Shown here one piece after another: positions 22,800 to 34,262 of a stretch of 64,000 nucleotides of DNA. Each line of letters begins with the position of its first letter. Position 1 is the first letter of the stretch. The position numbers were made by a program, and so were the translations under genes. The notes under the pieces were generated by a model. The model was not told the origin of the DNA. It was given only the letters and a program-made list of their open reading frames with translations, and did no database searches. The DNA is from Moniliella sp. 'wahieum' (Eukaryota; Basidiomycota; Moniliellomycetes; Moniliellales; Moniliellaceae), in assembly GCA_003971905.1 (NCBI GenBank), contig RSEE01000116.1:123066-187065 (forward strand). The letters run 5' to 3'.

Positions 22800-24096
22800 A
22801 TGGCGACCATGCTCGTGCGCGCCCCCGCCACGCCGCCGGCGTGCCTCGCGCCACACGCCCCCGCCTTCGTTCGCACGCGCGCCCTCGCCACCTCCGCCGC
22901 CGCGCGCCTCGACCACGTGTACCCACGCTACGTCACCCCCCCCCCGTGCTCCAGATCGGCCCCACCGTGCCCAGCCGGCTCAACGAGGCCTTCCACACCA
23001 CCCTCTCCCGCGACCTGATGTACATCACCTACGACGGCACCACCCTCGAGGACTCCTTCCGCCAGCAGGCCGAGTGGGCCAAGAAGCTCACCCGCACCCT
23101 CGACCCCAACAACCCTACTCCAAGAACCATGCGTCGCCCGGCCTCCGCGGCGTCAGCGCCCTCCCCCCCCACGCCACCGTGCTCAACCCCCGCCACCTCC
23201 TCAAGTCGCTCCCCGCCGTGGAGAAGGTCTACATCCACTGCGTCGTCCAGAGCGCCATCTACCAGAAGGCCAAGCTCGTCCCCGTCATGGCCCAGCTGCG
23301 CGCCATCACCGGCCTGCCCATCCTCAAGTCCGCCTCTCCCCCGACGGCGGCACCAAGGAAACCTTACCGAGGGCTACATTGGCGTCATGCTCGCCAAGCG
23401 CAACGTGGCCCGTCGCAAGATCCGTGTGGGCATGCCCATTGGTGTCGCTGCCGAGCTCAACGGTCCCTTTGCCCTCGAGTTCCTCGACACGCTCGCCACG
23501 TGCGTCTTGCCCCGCATGCGCTCCTTCCAGGGCATCAAGCTGCCCCCGCCCAGGGCCTACCTCTTGTCCAACTCGGCCATGTCCGGCTCGGTCCAGATCA
23601 ACCTCGAGGCAGAGGCCATGCCCCTCTTCCCCCAGACCGAAGTCAACTGGGACTCTTACCCGGGCACGCCCTTTGGCATTGCAGTACGTTTCTGTTTCTC
23701 CTTGGTTTGCGCTCCCCCCCCCCCCCCCCATTCGCTATGTATGGCTCGTATGGAAGAACTAACCATCCCCCTCTCGTCCGCCTTGCTCAGATCACCATCC
23801 AGACCAACCAACGTGGCCCTGGAGGAACCGAAAAGGCACGCCTTCTTCTCAGTGGAATGGGCTTGCCCTTTGTCCGTCCGGCGATATCGCCTAAGGCGTG
23901 GCAACGCGTAGGACTAATGGATATGCTTGCTATTCTGCACTCTCGTTTTTGGTTCATGCACATCCATCCATACTCCTCCCGCGCAGCAAATACAGATAGA
24001 CTCCCAACCGGGCGGGCTCATAACGGGCTCCTTTGGCCGAGCACCGCCCGCAACCACAACCCCCTCCAGTCGAGCGAGAGAGGCATGGGAGGATAA
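22800..24096 (+). CDS. MRPL7: Mitochondrial large-subunit ribosomal protein uL5m (MrpL7)
   Basis: uL5 protein of the mitochondrial large ribosomal subunit. The start at 22800 gives a presequence rich in Arg, Ala and Pro (RTRALATSAAARL). The body shows HCVVQSAIYQKAKLVPVMAQ, LRAITGLPIL, RKIRVGMPIGVAAELNG, FALEFLDTLATCVLPRMRSF and LFPQTEVNWDSYPG, all in family order. An intron (23684-23790) starts GTACGT and contains a long C run. The last exon gives ITIQTNQRGPGGTEKARLLL and SGMGLPFVRP, where the family usually ends. The open frame goes on to 24096, so the real stop has probably been lost to an indel near 23885. Other frame breaks lie near the C run at 22937 and near 23113 and 23345. Confidence 0.85.
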
Positions 24097-24258
24097 CATG
24101 TTTTGCGGCGTTGGGGGGATGATATGCATTAGTACCTACCTGGCCTAGCCACGCTCTGCCCCGACGGGCGCAGCCCGCTTTTCTTCTCCCTTTCTACTCG
24201 TAACCTCGTTACTGCGCATTGATTTTGGTACCATCGGATTCGCTCTCGATTATCCTTC

Positions 24259-24279
24259 TAGCTTTAAGCTTTAACGTTT
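24259..24279. repeat. Heptamer array, T spacer, core switches AGCT to ACGT
   Basis: TAGCTT-T, AAGCTT-T, AACGTT-T in 7-base register. Confidence 0.75.
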
Positions 24280-24694
24280 AACCACCGGCAGGATTAAGAT
24301 ATCTGAGTAGGCAGGGCAATTATATTCGACAAGAGTGTCAAGAGCCTGTAAGGACGTTAATGACGCGAATGACGCTCTGTTTCGGCCTTTGGCCGGCCTC
24401 ACCCGAGGCGTCAAGAGAAACCTTCAGAGATGCTTGAGGCGTATTGGCCCGCCCGCCCCGCCTACTCAGTAATCACTCCCTTTTGTTTGCTTTCCCTGAG
24501 CAGCTTGGCTTAGACGGCGCAGCCGTTGGCGCACGCTCTCTCGATCTCATAAGGCATAAGGCTGCCTTGCTACGTCGATGCGCCGCCCATGAGCAGCTAC
24601 TGTGCACCTTGCTCGCCACTTAGATGAAGGCAGGAAGAAATACAAAAGCGTACCAGGACTACAGCCCCTGAATCTGTTAACGATCTCCTCGCCC

Positions 24695-24701
24695 TATAAA
24701 A
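24695..24701 (+). promoter_or_regulatory. TATA box of the DH-domain gene
   Basis: TATAAAA about 75 bases upstream of the ATG at 24776. Confidence 0.55.
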
Positions 24702-24775
24702 GGTGTAGCGACGCGCTAAGAGCTCTCTCCGCCCAACCGCGCCATTCTTTGCTCCCTACTCCTGTCCCTTCTCAC

Positions 24776-25626
24776 ATGACCACCACAGACATCGACATCC
24801 CCCGTCAAGAGGGGAGATACCAAGAGGCCATGATGGTTGCCGTACTGAACGCCGAGTTGGCACACCCGCGGCCGCGTCCTCGCTGGAATGAAATCATGGG
24901 TCCCTCGGTGGTCAACACGTTACCGAGGCTAGAGGTGACGCGGCAATGCCTGATGTATGAGTTGGTGCAGTTCCAGAACCAGATGGTTATACGGACCTAC
25001 GCTCCATTTCGGGAATTATAGTTCCAGCCTTGATCAACGGTGAGGTGCTCACTGACGAGAGTCCTCATCGACCTGGCCGCGCCATGGCGCAACCAGACAT
25101 TGGGCTGGGAGACCGAACCCAGCGGTTGGCGTTTGTCGAAGAAGTCTTTGGTCCAGTCTTTCAAATGGAAGAGCAATGTGGTCGTCTGCTCTCGGATCTA
25201 ACGAGACGCTTCGCCCTGGGAGGTCCGCGGCAAGTTGTTTCAGGGGTGGGGGATATTGGCGCAAGCGCTCTCGGACCCCAAATTTCAGGAAGCATTTGAA
25301 GTGTACGCCCTGTCCTATCGCGCGAGAAAAGCTCGCATTACCAAGCAAGTTGAGACCAATGCACCCGTCAAAGCACTCTGGGATAAACTGTGTCTCAGCG
25401 CCCAGAACTCCGCTTGAATCATTGGAGCGCAACATCCCATCAGGGGCCCAGGGCCGATTTCACCTTAGTATCAATCTATGAGTTCTTAATTGGAAGGCTC
25501 ATCGAAAGTACTACCGACTCGGACGAATTTGACAACCTGAGAGAAGCCCGGTCGTTGACAAAGAACATGATGGCGCGGATCGATGCTAATAAGTTCAGGG
25601 GCGCTCCCACACCTGGGACCTACTGA
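24776..25626 (+). CDS. Small DH-domain (RhoGEF-like) protein, frame-interrupted
   Basis: Probably a small Dbl-homology protein, the family that activates Rho-type GTPases. From the ATG at 24776 the protein reads MTTTDIDIPRQEGRYQEAM, then a helix like DH conserved region 1 (RQCLMYELVQFQNQMVIRTY). After a shift near 25018 come VPALINGEVLTDESP and RLAFVEEVFGPVFQMEEQCG, then LLSDLTRRFAL. After another near 25235 come ALSDPKFQEAFEVYALSYRA and KALWDKL. A last part (LIGRLIESTTDSDEFDNLRE, LTKNMMARIDANKF) matches the final DH helices. No PH domain follows. The match is pattern-based and the protein is short, so it could be a decayed copy. Codon use is less GC-rich than in the neighbours. Confidence 0.5.
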
Positions 25627-26658
25627 TGGCATGTGACATCTGCAAAGACCACGGATGTTCCCCTTCCACCACCGTTTCTTTCTCAATGACGTGCCCACTT
25701 TTCTTCCTTATTTCTTCGGGGACTTCTACATCTGTTTCTTTCGTCGGAGCGACCTTGCACAACTGTGGCGGCAATCAAGGCGAGCAGCCTAGACAAAAGG
25801 CCATGCGTGATGACTTTTCGGTTCGTCAGACCCGGATCTTTCACACCGCCTCGGTGCGATGAAGATAATGACCGTGGTCGGTTGGCTGGGTGTGCATGCG
25901 CGTAACTTTTTTCTCTTCTACAACCGCACCCGACTCCGCATTGTGTTTGGTCACCAGGATAGCTCGGTGGGATTGTTCATCAGCAAGCACCACTCGGAAG
26001 TGCTTGCCGCTCGAACACATTCAGTCCATACGGAGAAGCAAGTCGTTGTCTTTCGTGGGTCTATGCACCAACAAAAGGCTATGTTCATGACAATCCCGCC
26101 GCCAATCCTATCCTACTTGACAGTCTCATTCACCTGTCAGATCCGTCGATACAGATGAAAGAAGCTAAAAGCAAACCTTACAACAATAGAAAGTGGCATA
26201 GGAAGACAACGATGGCATAGTACTAGGGCGGAAGTGGATCCGGCGATAACACGACTATTCTGTTGCGAATAGAGAAAACGAAATGTGGACGATACGGAGA
26301 CAGGAGGCAGGATTCCTGACCCTAGTCAATAGGACAAGAACAGACCAAAAGGTGAACACAGGTGTTGAAAGAGAGTGGGGCGACTGACAGAAGAAATCAA
26401 GATCATTGGTGTAAGCAGGGCGGAATCCAAACAAGAACGAGACGAAACGCGGCGACAAAGCACTGGTTGGAAACAGCGAACACGGAGCAGGTAGAGTGCC
26501 CCGCCTGCCAGCAGGGCGGGGGTGGGAGAAAATCGGAACGCATCCAAATCGAACAGACGGCATTCTTTTCGTTGAGGGCGATGGGAAAAGTAGGGAACAG
26601 TAAAGCGCTTTACAGACTGGCAAGAGACTGACGGAAGGAGAAGACACAAACTCCTGCA
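25627..26658. other. Intergenic region, no gene seen
   Basis: About 1 kb of lower-GC DNA between the DH gene and the 3' end of the GH128 gene. No supported coding sequence or repeat. Confidence 0.5.
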
Positions 26659-27943
26659 TTACTTCTCTTCCGGCTCTTCATCCCCTTCCTCGGCATCAAA
26701 GTCGACAATATCAGCATCATGCTGGTTGTCCTCCTCGTCCTCCCCTTCGAACGGGAGATTCGGGTCAAAGGCACCGTCTTGGGAGGTGGCGAGCCAAGCG
26801 TCGCGCGCCTGGCATATCTCGTCGCACATCGTTCCATTCGGGTGGTTGTCCCATAACTCCTCGTCCTCCGGGTCGGGCATCTCAAGTCGCTTGAGCATCC
26901 GCTCGTGTCGGCGCATCAGCGATGAGGACATGCCTCGCGACCCATGCGAGCGCTTGGAAGCAGCAACGTTGTACGCACGGTACCATTTGCCCAGCGAGCG
27001 CAAGTCGCCACTCGCCCGAAACGCCGCGTTCTGCCTCGACCCAAAGCTGTCGGGGGGTGGGCAAACATGCCAAAGGGGAAAGCAGCCTTGACGTAGCCCG
27101 TTGAAGCAAGGAACTTGGTCGCGTCAACCATAAATTGCTTGGCCTGCGCCGCCGACGGATTGGAAGAGGAGGTGACGCCGTATTCGGTCACGTAGATGGG
27201 CTTGTTGGGCCACCGGCTGTGGATGCGGGAGATGTAGGACTTGAACTTGTTGAGACTGCCGTTGTCCCAACCACCATAAAAGTGCACCGACAAAAAGTCG
27301 ACATCGCCACCTAGAAGACGCCAGCGATGTGTCAGCGTTCAAACCACCTTCGCCGCATGCACGCATCAACGGGGATGAGGAGATGGGGAAATGGGGGGTC
27401 TGAGGACGTACCTTGCTTGTTCAGAATGCGCATAAACTTTTCGAGCCACTTGACATTGTAGCAGATGGAGGGGAGGAGATGCGCGATCCATACGCCTGCC
27501 GGAGCGGTGCAAGCTCACGCTGGAACGCCTTGGCAGCCGCAGACGGCGTGTAGTCCGATTGGGTTGACACGTCCGGCTCGTTGTAGGCGAGCACAGCGTG
27601 GGGCGGGGATTGCGCAAACGTACTCTTCACCTGCTTCCACGCCGCGTTTTGCTGGCGGCCCCAGCTGTGCAAAAAGGGGGTCAGAACGGGAGGAGGGGTG
27701 AGGGGAGAAGGAAGGAGGGTGCGTACCGCATGGGAATGAAGCGGATGCCGCTGTCGCTCAGCGACGACACGGCGCCCATCTGCCAGTGGTGGTAGAGGTC
27801 AATGTTGGCATTGCCAGTCAACTGGTGGGCCCACTCGTTGTCGGCGGCCCAGGCAAGGCCGAGGTGGAAGGCATTGGCGGGGGCGGCGAGGAGGGCGAGC
27901 ACTGCCAGCAGCGCGCGAGCAGGGGGAGGAGCGGAGTGCGCAT
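26659..27943 (-). CDS. Secreted GH128-type glycoside hydrolase (Asl1-like) with acidic C-terminal tail
   Basis: Likely extracellular or wall-bound beta-1,3-glucanase-type enzyme. The N-terminus (start 27943) is a signal peptide ending VLALLAAPANAFHLGLAW. Two catalytic glutamates fit the family: VLAYNEPD (acid/base) and PIYVTEYGVTSSS (nucleophile). Other landmarks are RFIPMRWGRQQNAAWKQVK, KWLEKFMRILNKQG, VDFLSVHFYGGWDNGS and KAAFPFGMF. Introns: 27665-27726 (GTACGC donor) and 27311-27411 (GTACGT donor); both restore the reading. Frame breaks lie near 27495 and 27060. After the usual domain end (LGKWYRAYNV) about 100 residues follow, including LMRRHERMLKRLEMPDPEDE and a strongly acidic end (DFDAEEGDEEPEEK), which is unusual for this family. 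Confidence 0.85.
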
Positions 27944-28806
27944 GGGGCAGGTGTGCTTGGCCGTCAGACCAAAGAGAATGTGGGGGGGGGGCGGGGTCGG
28001 GGATGAAGGGGAAGATGAAGATGGGGGTGGAGATGGGGCTACCGGTTCCCACCTTCCGATCTCAGGCCTCCGAGGCTGAGGCATCAGAATCAGAGCTTCC
28101 AGTGCCTCCACTCCGCCCCTCATCGACATGGGGATCGTCGAGATCACCTCGGGCATCCCCAGACACGCCGCGATGGGCACCCAACGCACCGAGCCACGCA
28201 AGACCAGAGCGGCGGTGCGCCCAGGCACAGCAAGACACTGCCGGGCGAACAATGGCCCCGAACTGCCGTTGGGCTGGGCCACAAGACAGGCCCCGTGCGG
28301 TCCCCGCGCCACGAGCGATCCCGCGCGGGGGCAGTATGGCGGCCTCGCGTGCCAGAGCGACGGTGGGCGATCCTGATCAGGCTGGTGGATGATGCAATGT
28401 ACGATGCATGATGCGCGCAGCTGCCATGGAGGCGAAACTGCCCCCCCACTCGCCACTACTCCACTGTCCGAGCAACTGGCTTGCCCGTCGATCACACTGC
28501 CCGTCTGCCCGTCCGAACACCTGCACAGCTCGCCCATCTCCCATGCCACATGTGCCATGTTCCTTTCGGCCCCCTGGCGGTTGTGTGTTGTTGTGCTGCC
28601 CCCACCGGGTGTGTACTCTCCTCGATCTCCTCGCTTACGCTGGGCCGATCCCTTCGATTCGATCACTCCCTCCGGCCGTTCAGTACGTTCAGTAGCCTCG
28701 GTACGTTCAACGTTGTGTGTCCCAGCAGACCAGCTGAGTTGCTCACCAGTGCTCTTGTCACCGCAATTATGGCCGTAATGCATACTCGGTATCCGCGGTA
28801 ACGGCA

Positions 28807-28827
28807 ACCGGTAACCGGTAATCGATA
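28807..28827. repeat. Heptamer array, ACCGGT changing to ATCGAT
   Basis: ACCGGT-A, ACCGGT-A, ATCGAT-A: three perfect palindromic hexamers with an A spacer and exact 7-base register. Confidence 0.85.
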
Positions 28828-29467
28828 ATCCAGAGAGGCCTGAATCCATGATGCACGATGCGTAATCGACTTGATCGATGATCCCCATCCCAGCACTGCT
28901 TTGGGCGTGAACCTGTGCGGGGGCAGCGCAGACAGACAGAAGGCGGCGTAAACGGATGGATGAAGAGAAAGAAGAAAGGGCAGAACTCGCCAGACTGGGA
29001 ACGGAACCCGGGCGGAATCACCCACCGGGAGTCCGTGCCCATCCACACAGAACCATCCGTCTCGTCATGTTTGGGTGGTGGGTATCGAAGACCTTTACTT
29101 CCATACGTGCTATACTCTTTGCCCATCCTCCATCTCCCGCACCCTCCAGAAAGCACATGACTGGTATTGGCTGGTTATTAGTGCCCGTGGGCACTTCCTC
29201 ACCGTATGTATATGTTCAGTCCGTTCAACCGAATGGTGTGCTCACACCTCCCACCATCGCTGTAGTACAGATAAATATTGGCTACGTTTTCTCAGCCACT
29301 CTATTGGGATAGCAGAACTGAATGATGGTGGTTCAAAAAAAGGTGTGTTTGGGCCCAGAGAGAAAATTGGAGGAACGAATCAGAGAAAGTGGCCCTGGGT
29401 CACCAGAAGCCGGAGTGAGCTGTGGGTCCAAGCTGTCGGAACCTGACGCTGTCCTCTGATCTCGGTG

Positions 29468-29486
29468 AGTACTCAGTCTGAGTACT
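29468..29486. repeat. AGTACT repeat pair
   Basis: AGTACT-C-AGTCTG-AGTACT; one heptamer step and one hexamer step. Confidence 0.6.
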
Positions 29487-29496
29487 GAGCCAACAG

Positions 29497-29575
29497 GCCA
29501 GAAGAGGGAATTGACCCTCGGGTCCCTAGCAGGGCACAATACCCTTTGGGAGCCGTCAACTCCCTATATTCTGAC
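29497..29575 (-). tRNA. tRNA-like cloverleaf, isotype not assignable (doubtful)
   Basis: On the minus strand GTCAGAA at 29575-29569 can pair along all 7 bases with TTCTGGC at 29503-29497 (one G-U). A T-arm-like GAGGG-TCAATT-CCCTC has one base fewer than the usual 7-base loop, a D-like arm pairs GGGAG with CTCCC, and a third arm pairs AGGG with CCCT around a 7-base loop. The anticodon loop lacks U at position 33 and the D loop lacks the normal GG. It may be a decayed or mis-assembled tRNA. Confidence 0.3.
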
Positions 29576-30514
29576 GTTAAACTATGTTTTGTTCTGCTAC
29601 AAATAGACGGTGTAGTACTGATATACCCCATTGCATTGCATGTTGACGTGGTACTGCAAACTCAATTGAACGTTGACGTGAGGCCTGGAAGATGCGGCCA
29701 AACCAGGCCTCTTTTTCTGCATTGTGCCGCCTTCGGTGTGTATACAAGTCTCCTGGGTCTGGTGCTCTCGCAACACGACAATCAAAGTGTGAGAACATCT
29801 CAATTCCCCATCCGTTGGCTCGCCTTTCTCAAGACTGGGGCGGCTTATCGTTTTATAAAACCTCCCCTTGGCAGGAAAACGAGGAGATAGGGGCATTACT
29901 CACGAGGCAGTGGGGACCTGCGAAAGGAAAAGAGATAAAGATGAGAGGAAGGCATATATTTTTCTGGCACGCCTGTGTGTTGGCTTTGGCAAGGCGAATT
30001 GGGGCGCAGAGTCTTACAGCGTTTACCCTGTTATGGCACCCGGATTGCACATCGCAGTGGAACTCACAAGGGGCGATGGCAGTTGTGTTGGTGAGAGAAC
30101 GTGACCGGGGGAGGGTGCACCCGTTGGCTGCAGCGGTTGGAATTGGAGGGGCGGCCACGGCGGAAGATTACGTACGCAGCGCAGTCCATCCAATGGCGCC
30201 TGGATCGCTACAACTCGAGCGACGGGGGCAGGGGGGAGCGGGGTATGGCAACCCTAACATGAGATAATCCACTTACGCTCCCATTGGGACAGTGTCTTCT
30301 GGGTAATGCGCCGCAGTCGTCCAACCCTACGTTTGAACCCCTCGGGGTCGCTCCTCTGCCCATGTCCTGGCGCTTGCTCGCGATCCCGACCGTCACCCCC
30401 AAGTTCCACTAGAGCAGAACAACTCGTACGTTGTCCCTCCCTCGGGAACATGCCCGCCCGCATCGGCTCAAGGAGACAACAGCAGATTCTCTTGCCTGTC
30501 CAGGTTTTTTCACC

Positions 30515-31031
30515 ATGTCGACGACCAACCCGATGAAGGACCTGAAGATTGACAAGCTTGTCATCAACTGCTCGGTGGTGCGTCGGGGGACCCGCTGACG
30601 CGTGCGTGCAAGGTGCTGGAACAGTTGACGGGTCAGACGCCCGTGACGTCCAAGGCGCGCTACACACGCTGCGTGGGTTTGGCATTCGGCGTAACGAGAA
30701 GATTGCGGCGCATGTGACGGTGCGTGGGCCGAAGGCGGAGGAGATCTTGGAGCGCGGCCTCAAGGTCAAGGAGTACGAGCTGTCGCGTCGCAACTTTTCC
30801 GAGACGGGCAACTTTGGGTTTGGCATCAACGAGCACATTGACCTCGGCATCAAGTACGACCCTTCCATTGGCATTTTCGGCCTGGACTTTTTCTGCGTCA
30901 TTACCCGGCCCGGCGTGCGCGTGGCCCGGCGCAAGCAGAAGACCGCTCGCGTTGGCTACACCCACCGCGTCAAGAAGGAGGAGACCGCCGCCTGGTTCCG
31001 CCAGCGCTTTGAGGGCATCATCACCAACTAA
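30515..31031 (+). CDS. RPL11: 60S ribosomal protein L11 (uL5)
   Basis: Cytosolic large-subunit protein that contacts 5S rRNA in the central protuberance. From the start at 30515 the protein reads [20 protein letters not shown], and later [68 protein letters not shown] and [10 protein letters not shown]. The family pattern is complete and full length (about 172 residues). One G is missing near 30575: a GGG read as GG would restore [20 protein letters not shown]. Two extra bases near 30662 (ACAC for AC) bring the frame back. Both are homopolymer or dinucleotide-type errors. No intron is needed. Confidence 0.95.
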
Positions 31032-34000
31032 CTTGCCCTGGCATTGCCTCCCCACCTCCTAACCCTTTCGCCTCCCCCAAAAAATCTCTTGAATGAGCCG
31101 GCCTGGGTCCCTGGTCTGACCTGGGTCGATTGGGCCTGACTTGTGATCCGTGTCCGCTCAGCGCACCTCTGGCCTGCTAGGGCCTGTTAACTGCATGCCA
31201 TGCCACACACCCGGCTTGTAGTGATCCTCAGCTATGTCATAGGAGTGGTCATTTTCTTGGTTGCCGCGCTGTATGGACTGACACTGGACCGCATGTACAC
31301 TAAAGCGATGGGAGTGCGTCACCTATCTGCCTGTCGACCAAAGAAGAGACTTCATGTGTCCTTGCATCATCTTTGGGGGGGGGGGGTTACTAGCTTTACT
31401 CCCCGCCCCGCTCCGGAGGTCGAGATGGGTACAGCGGAGGATGCCAGTCCAACTCGTCGAACATAGTAACCCTCTCACCCTCGCCCAGATCAGTACAATG
31501 GACCGACCGTGCCGCGCAAGCCAGGTACGACACTTGACGAATGCGCTTCCACGCCCATATGTATTCTTCCTCCATCGTCACATTCGATACCACCCACACT
31601 TGCGGTTCCGCTAGATGGGAGCAACACTTTTGCACCAGGACAGGGGAGTAACTGGAACAGGAGGGAAAAGAAACAGGGTGTCAGCATGAAAACACGGAGC
31701 GTGCGGTGGGTTGCGTGAGACGTGAAAGGGCGCGACAGAGCTGTACATGGCACGAGGCATGGTAATCATCTCGAGTTGGACGTGGCTGAGAGACCGTCCG
31801 TCAAGAGGGATAGTTACCACGGTTGTATGGTGCACCCTAAGAAAACCACAATGGGGTCTTATATGCTATCTCTGAGCTCAACAACGATGCCATGCTCTCC
31901 GTCTTTTATGCACGCCTTATATACTTCCCCGTGCGTCTTCACCAAAAACCCGCCGCGCTCGCTCCCCGTTTTCCCCCTCCGCATGCACAGGGATCAGTGC
32001 TGCCATTGGACCTGTCAACCGGCACACGGAGCCCTGTTGTTTTGCTACGGATGCACACAAACACAAGGGCGAAGCAGCAGAGGATTCCTAGCTGCAACAT
32101 TTGTTCGACGTTCACCCGGCTGAGTCGATGAAGGAGGTTAAGCTTGCTGTGGTTACGGACTGGGTCAAGACGGTCGAGCCTCACTATGGAGAAGGAGGTT
32201 CAGTGAGGACGGTGAGGCCATTAAAGAATGCTAGGTCCCTCTGTAGCAACCCCCTTGACAAGTCTCAATCGGAATCTCATATATAGCCCATTTCCCTACC
32301 GTGGGTAAACGTTCACCAAACTGGATCTACGCAAGGGGATCTGATACTATTTCCTCACCGGGTGGTGTATTCGAGAAATAAGATCGCAGCGCGGATGCAT
32401 TGCAGAGAGGGGGGCTTACGATAGTCCCTGGCCTCATTCCCAGCCATGATGACAGGAAAACGAACATTAATGCCGCCATTTCTTGCTGCATGTGAATGAG
32501 ATCGATTCCAATAACAAGAAACTTCTTTTCAGAGAAGAGCATACCGCTTTTGAAGGCTTGAAGATTGGTTGTGATGGTACCTATATACAGCTCTCACGCA
32601 ATGTTGTGCTCAAATCAATTCGCCATCAGAGAGATGGGGAATGTTGGGCAAAGATGGTTGATGGTTTCTCTCTGCCGCTCTCTGTTGCACATCATACGAC
32701 CAAGAGGATGTATCTGGATCATGAGATAGGGTATACCTCTTGGGCTGTAACAGTCTTTCTCAACAACACAAAGCGGAGGGAGTAGGAGTTTGACTGGCCT
32801 GGATAGGAGATAGCGACAGGGCCGAGTTGGACAGATGATGCACACGGGAGGATTGTAGCGTAGTTCAGTCCTCTCTTACCGTGGAGCCACGTTGTTGTAC
32901 AGCTCGTAGCAGGAACAACTATGTATATAGGCGTTAGGCGTCAGAGGGGGAGCATAAACGTTAAACGGTCACAAATGGTAAACGCCACGTGTCTTAGCTG
33001 GCCTTGACGCCTTTGCTGTTGGGGGGTGCAGGCATGGGTCTCCCAGGGTCTCCACTCATTTCTCATCGCGGAAACAAAAACAGGTGAATGTGGCCTGCGT
33101 GTGGAGAGCGGGCCGAGTGCCAGTAGTGCTGAGCGGCTCAGAGGGGATGTGCCGATATGCTGGATGGAGGCCCTGAGGCCCTGAGGCCTGAAGCCTGAAG
33201 GGGCTGAGGCCTGAAAGGGGGAGGCTGCCTTTGGCCTGAGGGTTAGGACTGGGGTACTGAGAGGAGTGTGGCGCAAGCGTCTGTTTCTGCTATGGGGGAC
33301 GGTGCGCCTGTGGGCTGCTGTGGCGCTACTGTCAGCGCCATTGCGCTTTGGAAATGTTCAAGCCGAGACCACTGCTGTTTCGCGTGATCGCGTGATATGG
33401 GCCAGGGCAGGCCATGGCACTGCCTGGCTGTCGACAAGGGCGCGGCCCAAGCGGCGCGAGACGGTCGCGCTCTGTTGAAGTGAGACGAGCTGATGGGTCG
33501 GTTTTGGCGTGTGGAGGGGGAGAAGGGGGTAATAGAGGGGCGTTGGAGCTTGGGCAAGAAAAGCAAGTTTACGTTTCCTCTGCGCCTTTTCCTCAACTCT
33601 CCTGGGTTGCCTCCCAACAGGCAGCTTTTCTGTGCCGCATTTGAAGCCGGAAGGGGGCAGAGATATGCCGCTGGGGACCGGCTGAGTACGGAGTAGGGGC
33701 AGTGGATGGGGGTGCAGTGTGCTGTGCTGGCCAGTGCGGGCGCGCTTAAAGTACCGCGTCGAGTTCAGCTGAACAGCGCTCAGCGGTCGAGAGGCACGGG
33801 GGCAGTGTGTGTATGCGTCGCAGCACTGTGCTGAGCGGCGGCTATCGCGGCACTGGGACACTGCCGCTGTGCCTGGCGTGCACGGGGCTGCGCTCGAGGG
33901 ATATTGCTGTGCCTGGGTGATGGGGAGGGCACTGTGCAAGAGCGGAGGGAGCACATGCATGTGTCACCTGAGTCTGGCTGGATACTGTATCTGACACTGC

Positions 34001-34262
34001 ACCTAAACAGGCAGGACATGCGGGTGGCAATGCAGCGCTGCCCATTCGCATTCGCATCCTCATCAATCATTGGCCACCACACTTGCCCCCCGCCCAGTCT
34101 GTCCCACTCCTGCCCGTGCCGGCCTGCCTGGGCCCCCCGCCCCCACACTCGCCCCATGCGCCCGTCCCCCCCCCCGGCCTGCTTACTCCACTTGGCTCTG
34201 GCCGCCTGCTGAGGCTCAGCCTCCACCTTGCCACCGTCCCCACCACTCGCACCTCCACCACC
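31032..34262. other. Long gene-free region
   Basis: About 3.2 kb, partly AT-richer, with no supported gene. A 38-residue hydrophobic reading starts at 31200 and a 100-residue reading at 32483, but neither has family support. It holds AACGTT-like motifs near 32957 and the AGGCCT repeat (33168-33215). Confidence 0.5.
33168..33215. repeat. AGGCCT-type repeat array
   Basis: AGGCCC-TG, AGGCCC-TG, AGGCCT-G, AAGCCT-G, a 9-base interruption, then AGGCCT-G. The first steps are 8 bases and the next are 7, so it is an imperfect member of the heptamer family. Confidence 0.75.

Larger units (their letters stand above)
24097..24775. other. Intergenic region, lower GC
   Basis: No gene seen. It holds a heptamer array (24259-24279) and the TATA box of the DH-domain gene. 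Base composition is visibly less GC-rich than the flanking genes. Confidence 0.5.
27944..30514. other. Long intergenic region before RPL11
   Basis: No supported protein gene. Contents: ATGCAT-type repeats (28392-28416), an ACCGGT/ATCGAT heptamer array (28807-28827), AGTACT repeats (29468-29486) and a tRNA-like cloverleaf (29497-29575). The last 200 bases form the RPL11 leader/promoter; no TATA box is evident. Confidence 0.5.

Noticed and set aside
24097-26658. Lower-GC block considered as a transposon insertion
   Set aside because: No transposase, reverse transcriptase, terminal repeats or target duplication could be found; the DH-like gene explains part of it.
29941-30267. Reading frame upstream of RPL11
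   Set aside because: Composition shifts midway from AT-rich to GC-rich and no domain is visible; it overlaps the probable RPL11 promoter.
31200-31466. Small hydrophobic reading frame with one membrane-like segment
   Set aside because: Only the first 38 residues look protein-like; possible splice sites downstream do not give a convincing continuation.
32483-32785. 100-residue reading frame in AT-richer DNA
   Set aside because: No family pattern, and its start codon context and flanks show no promoter signal.
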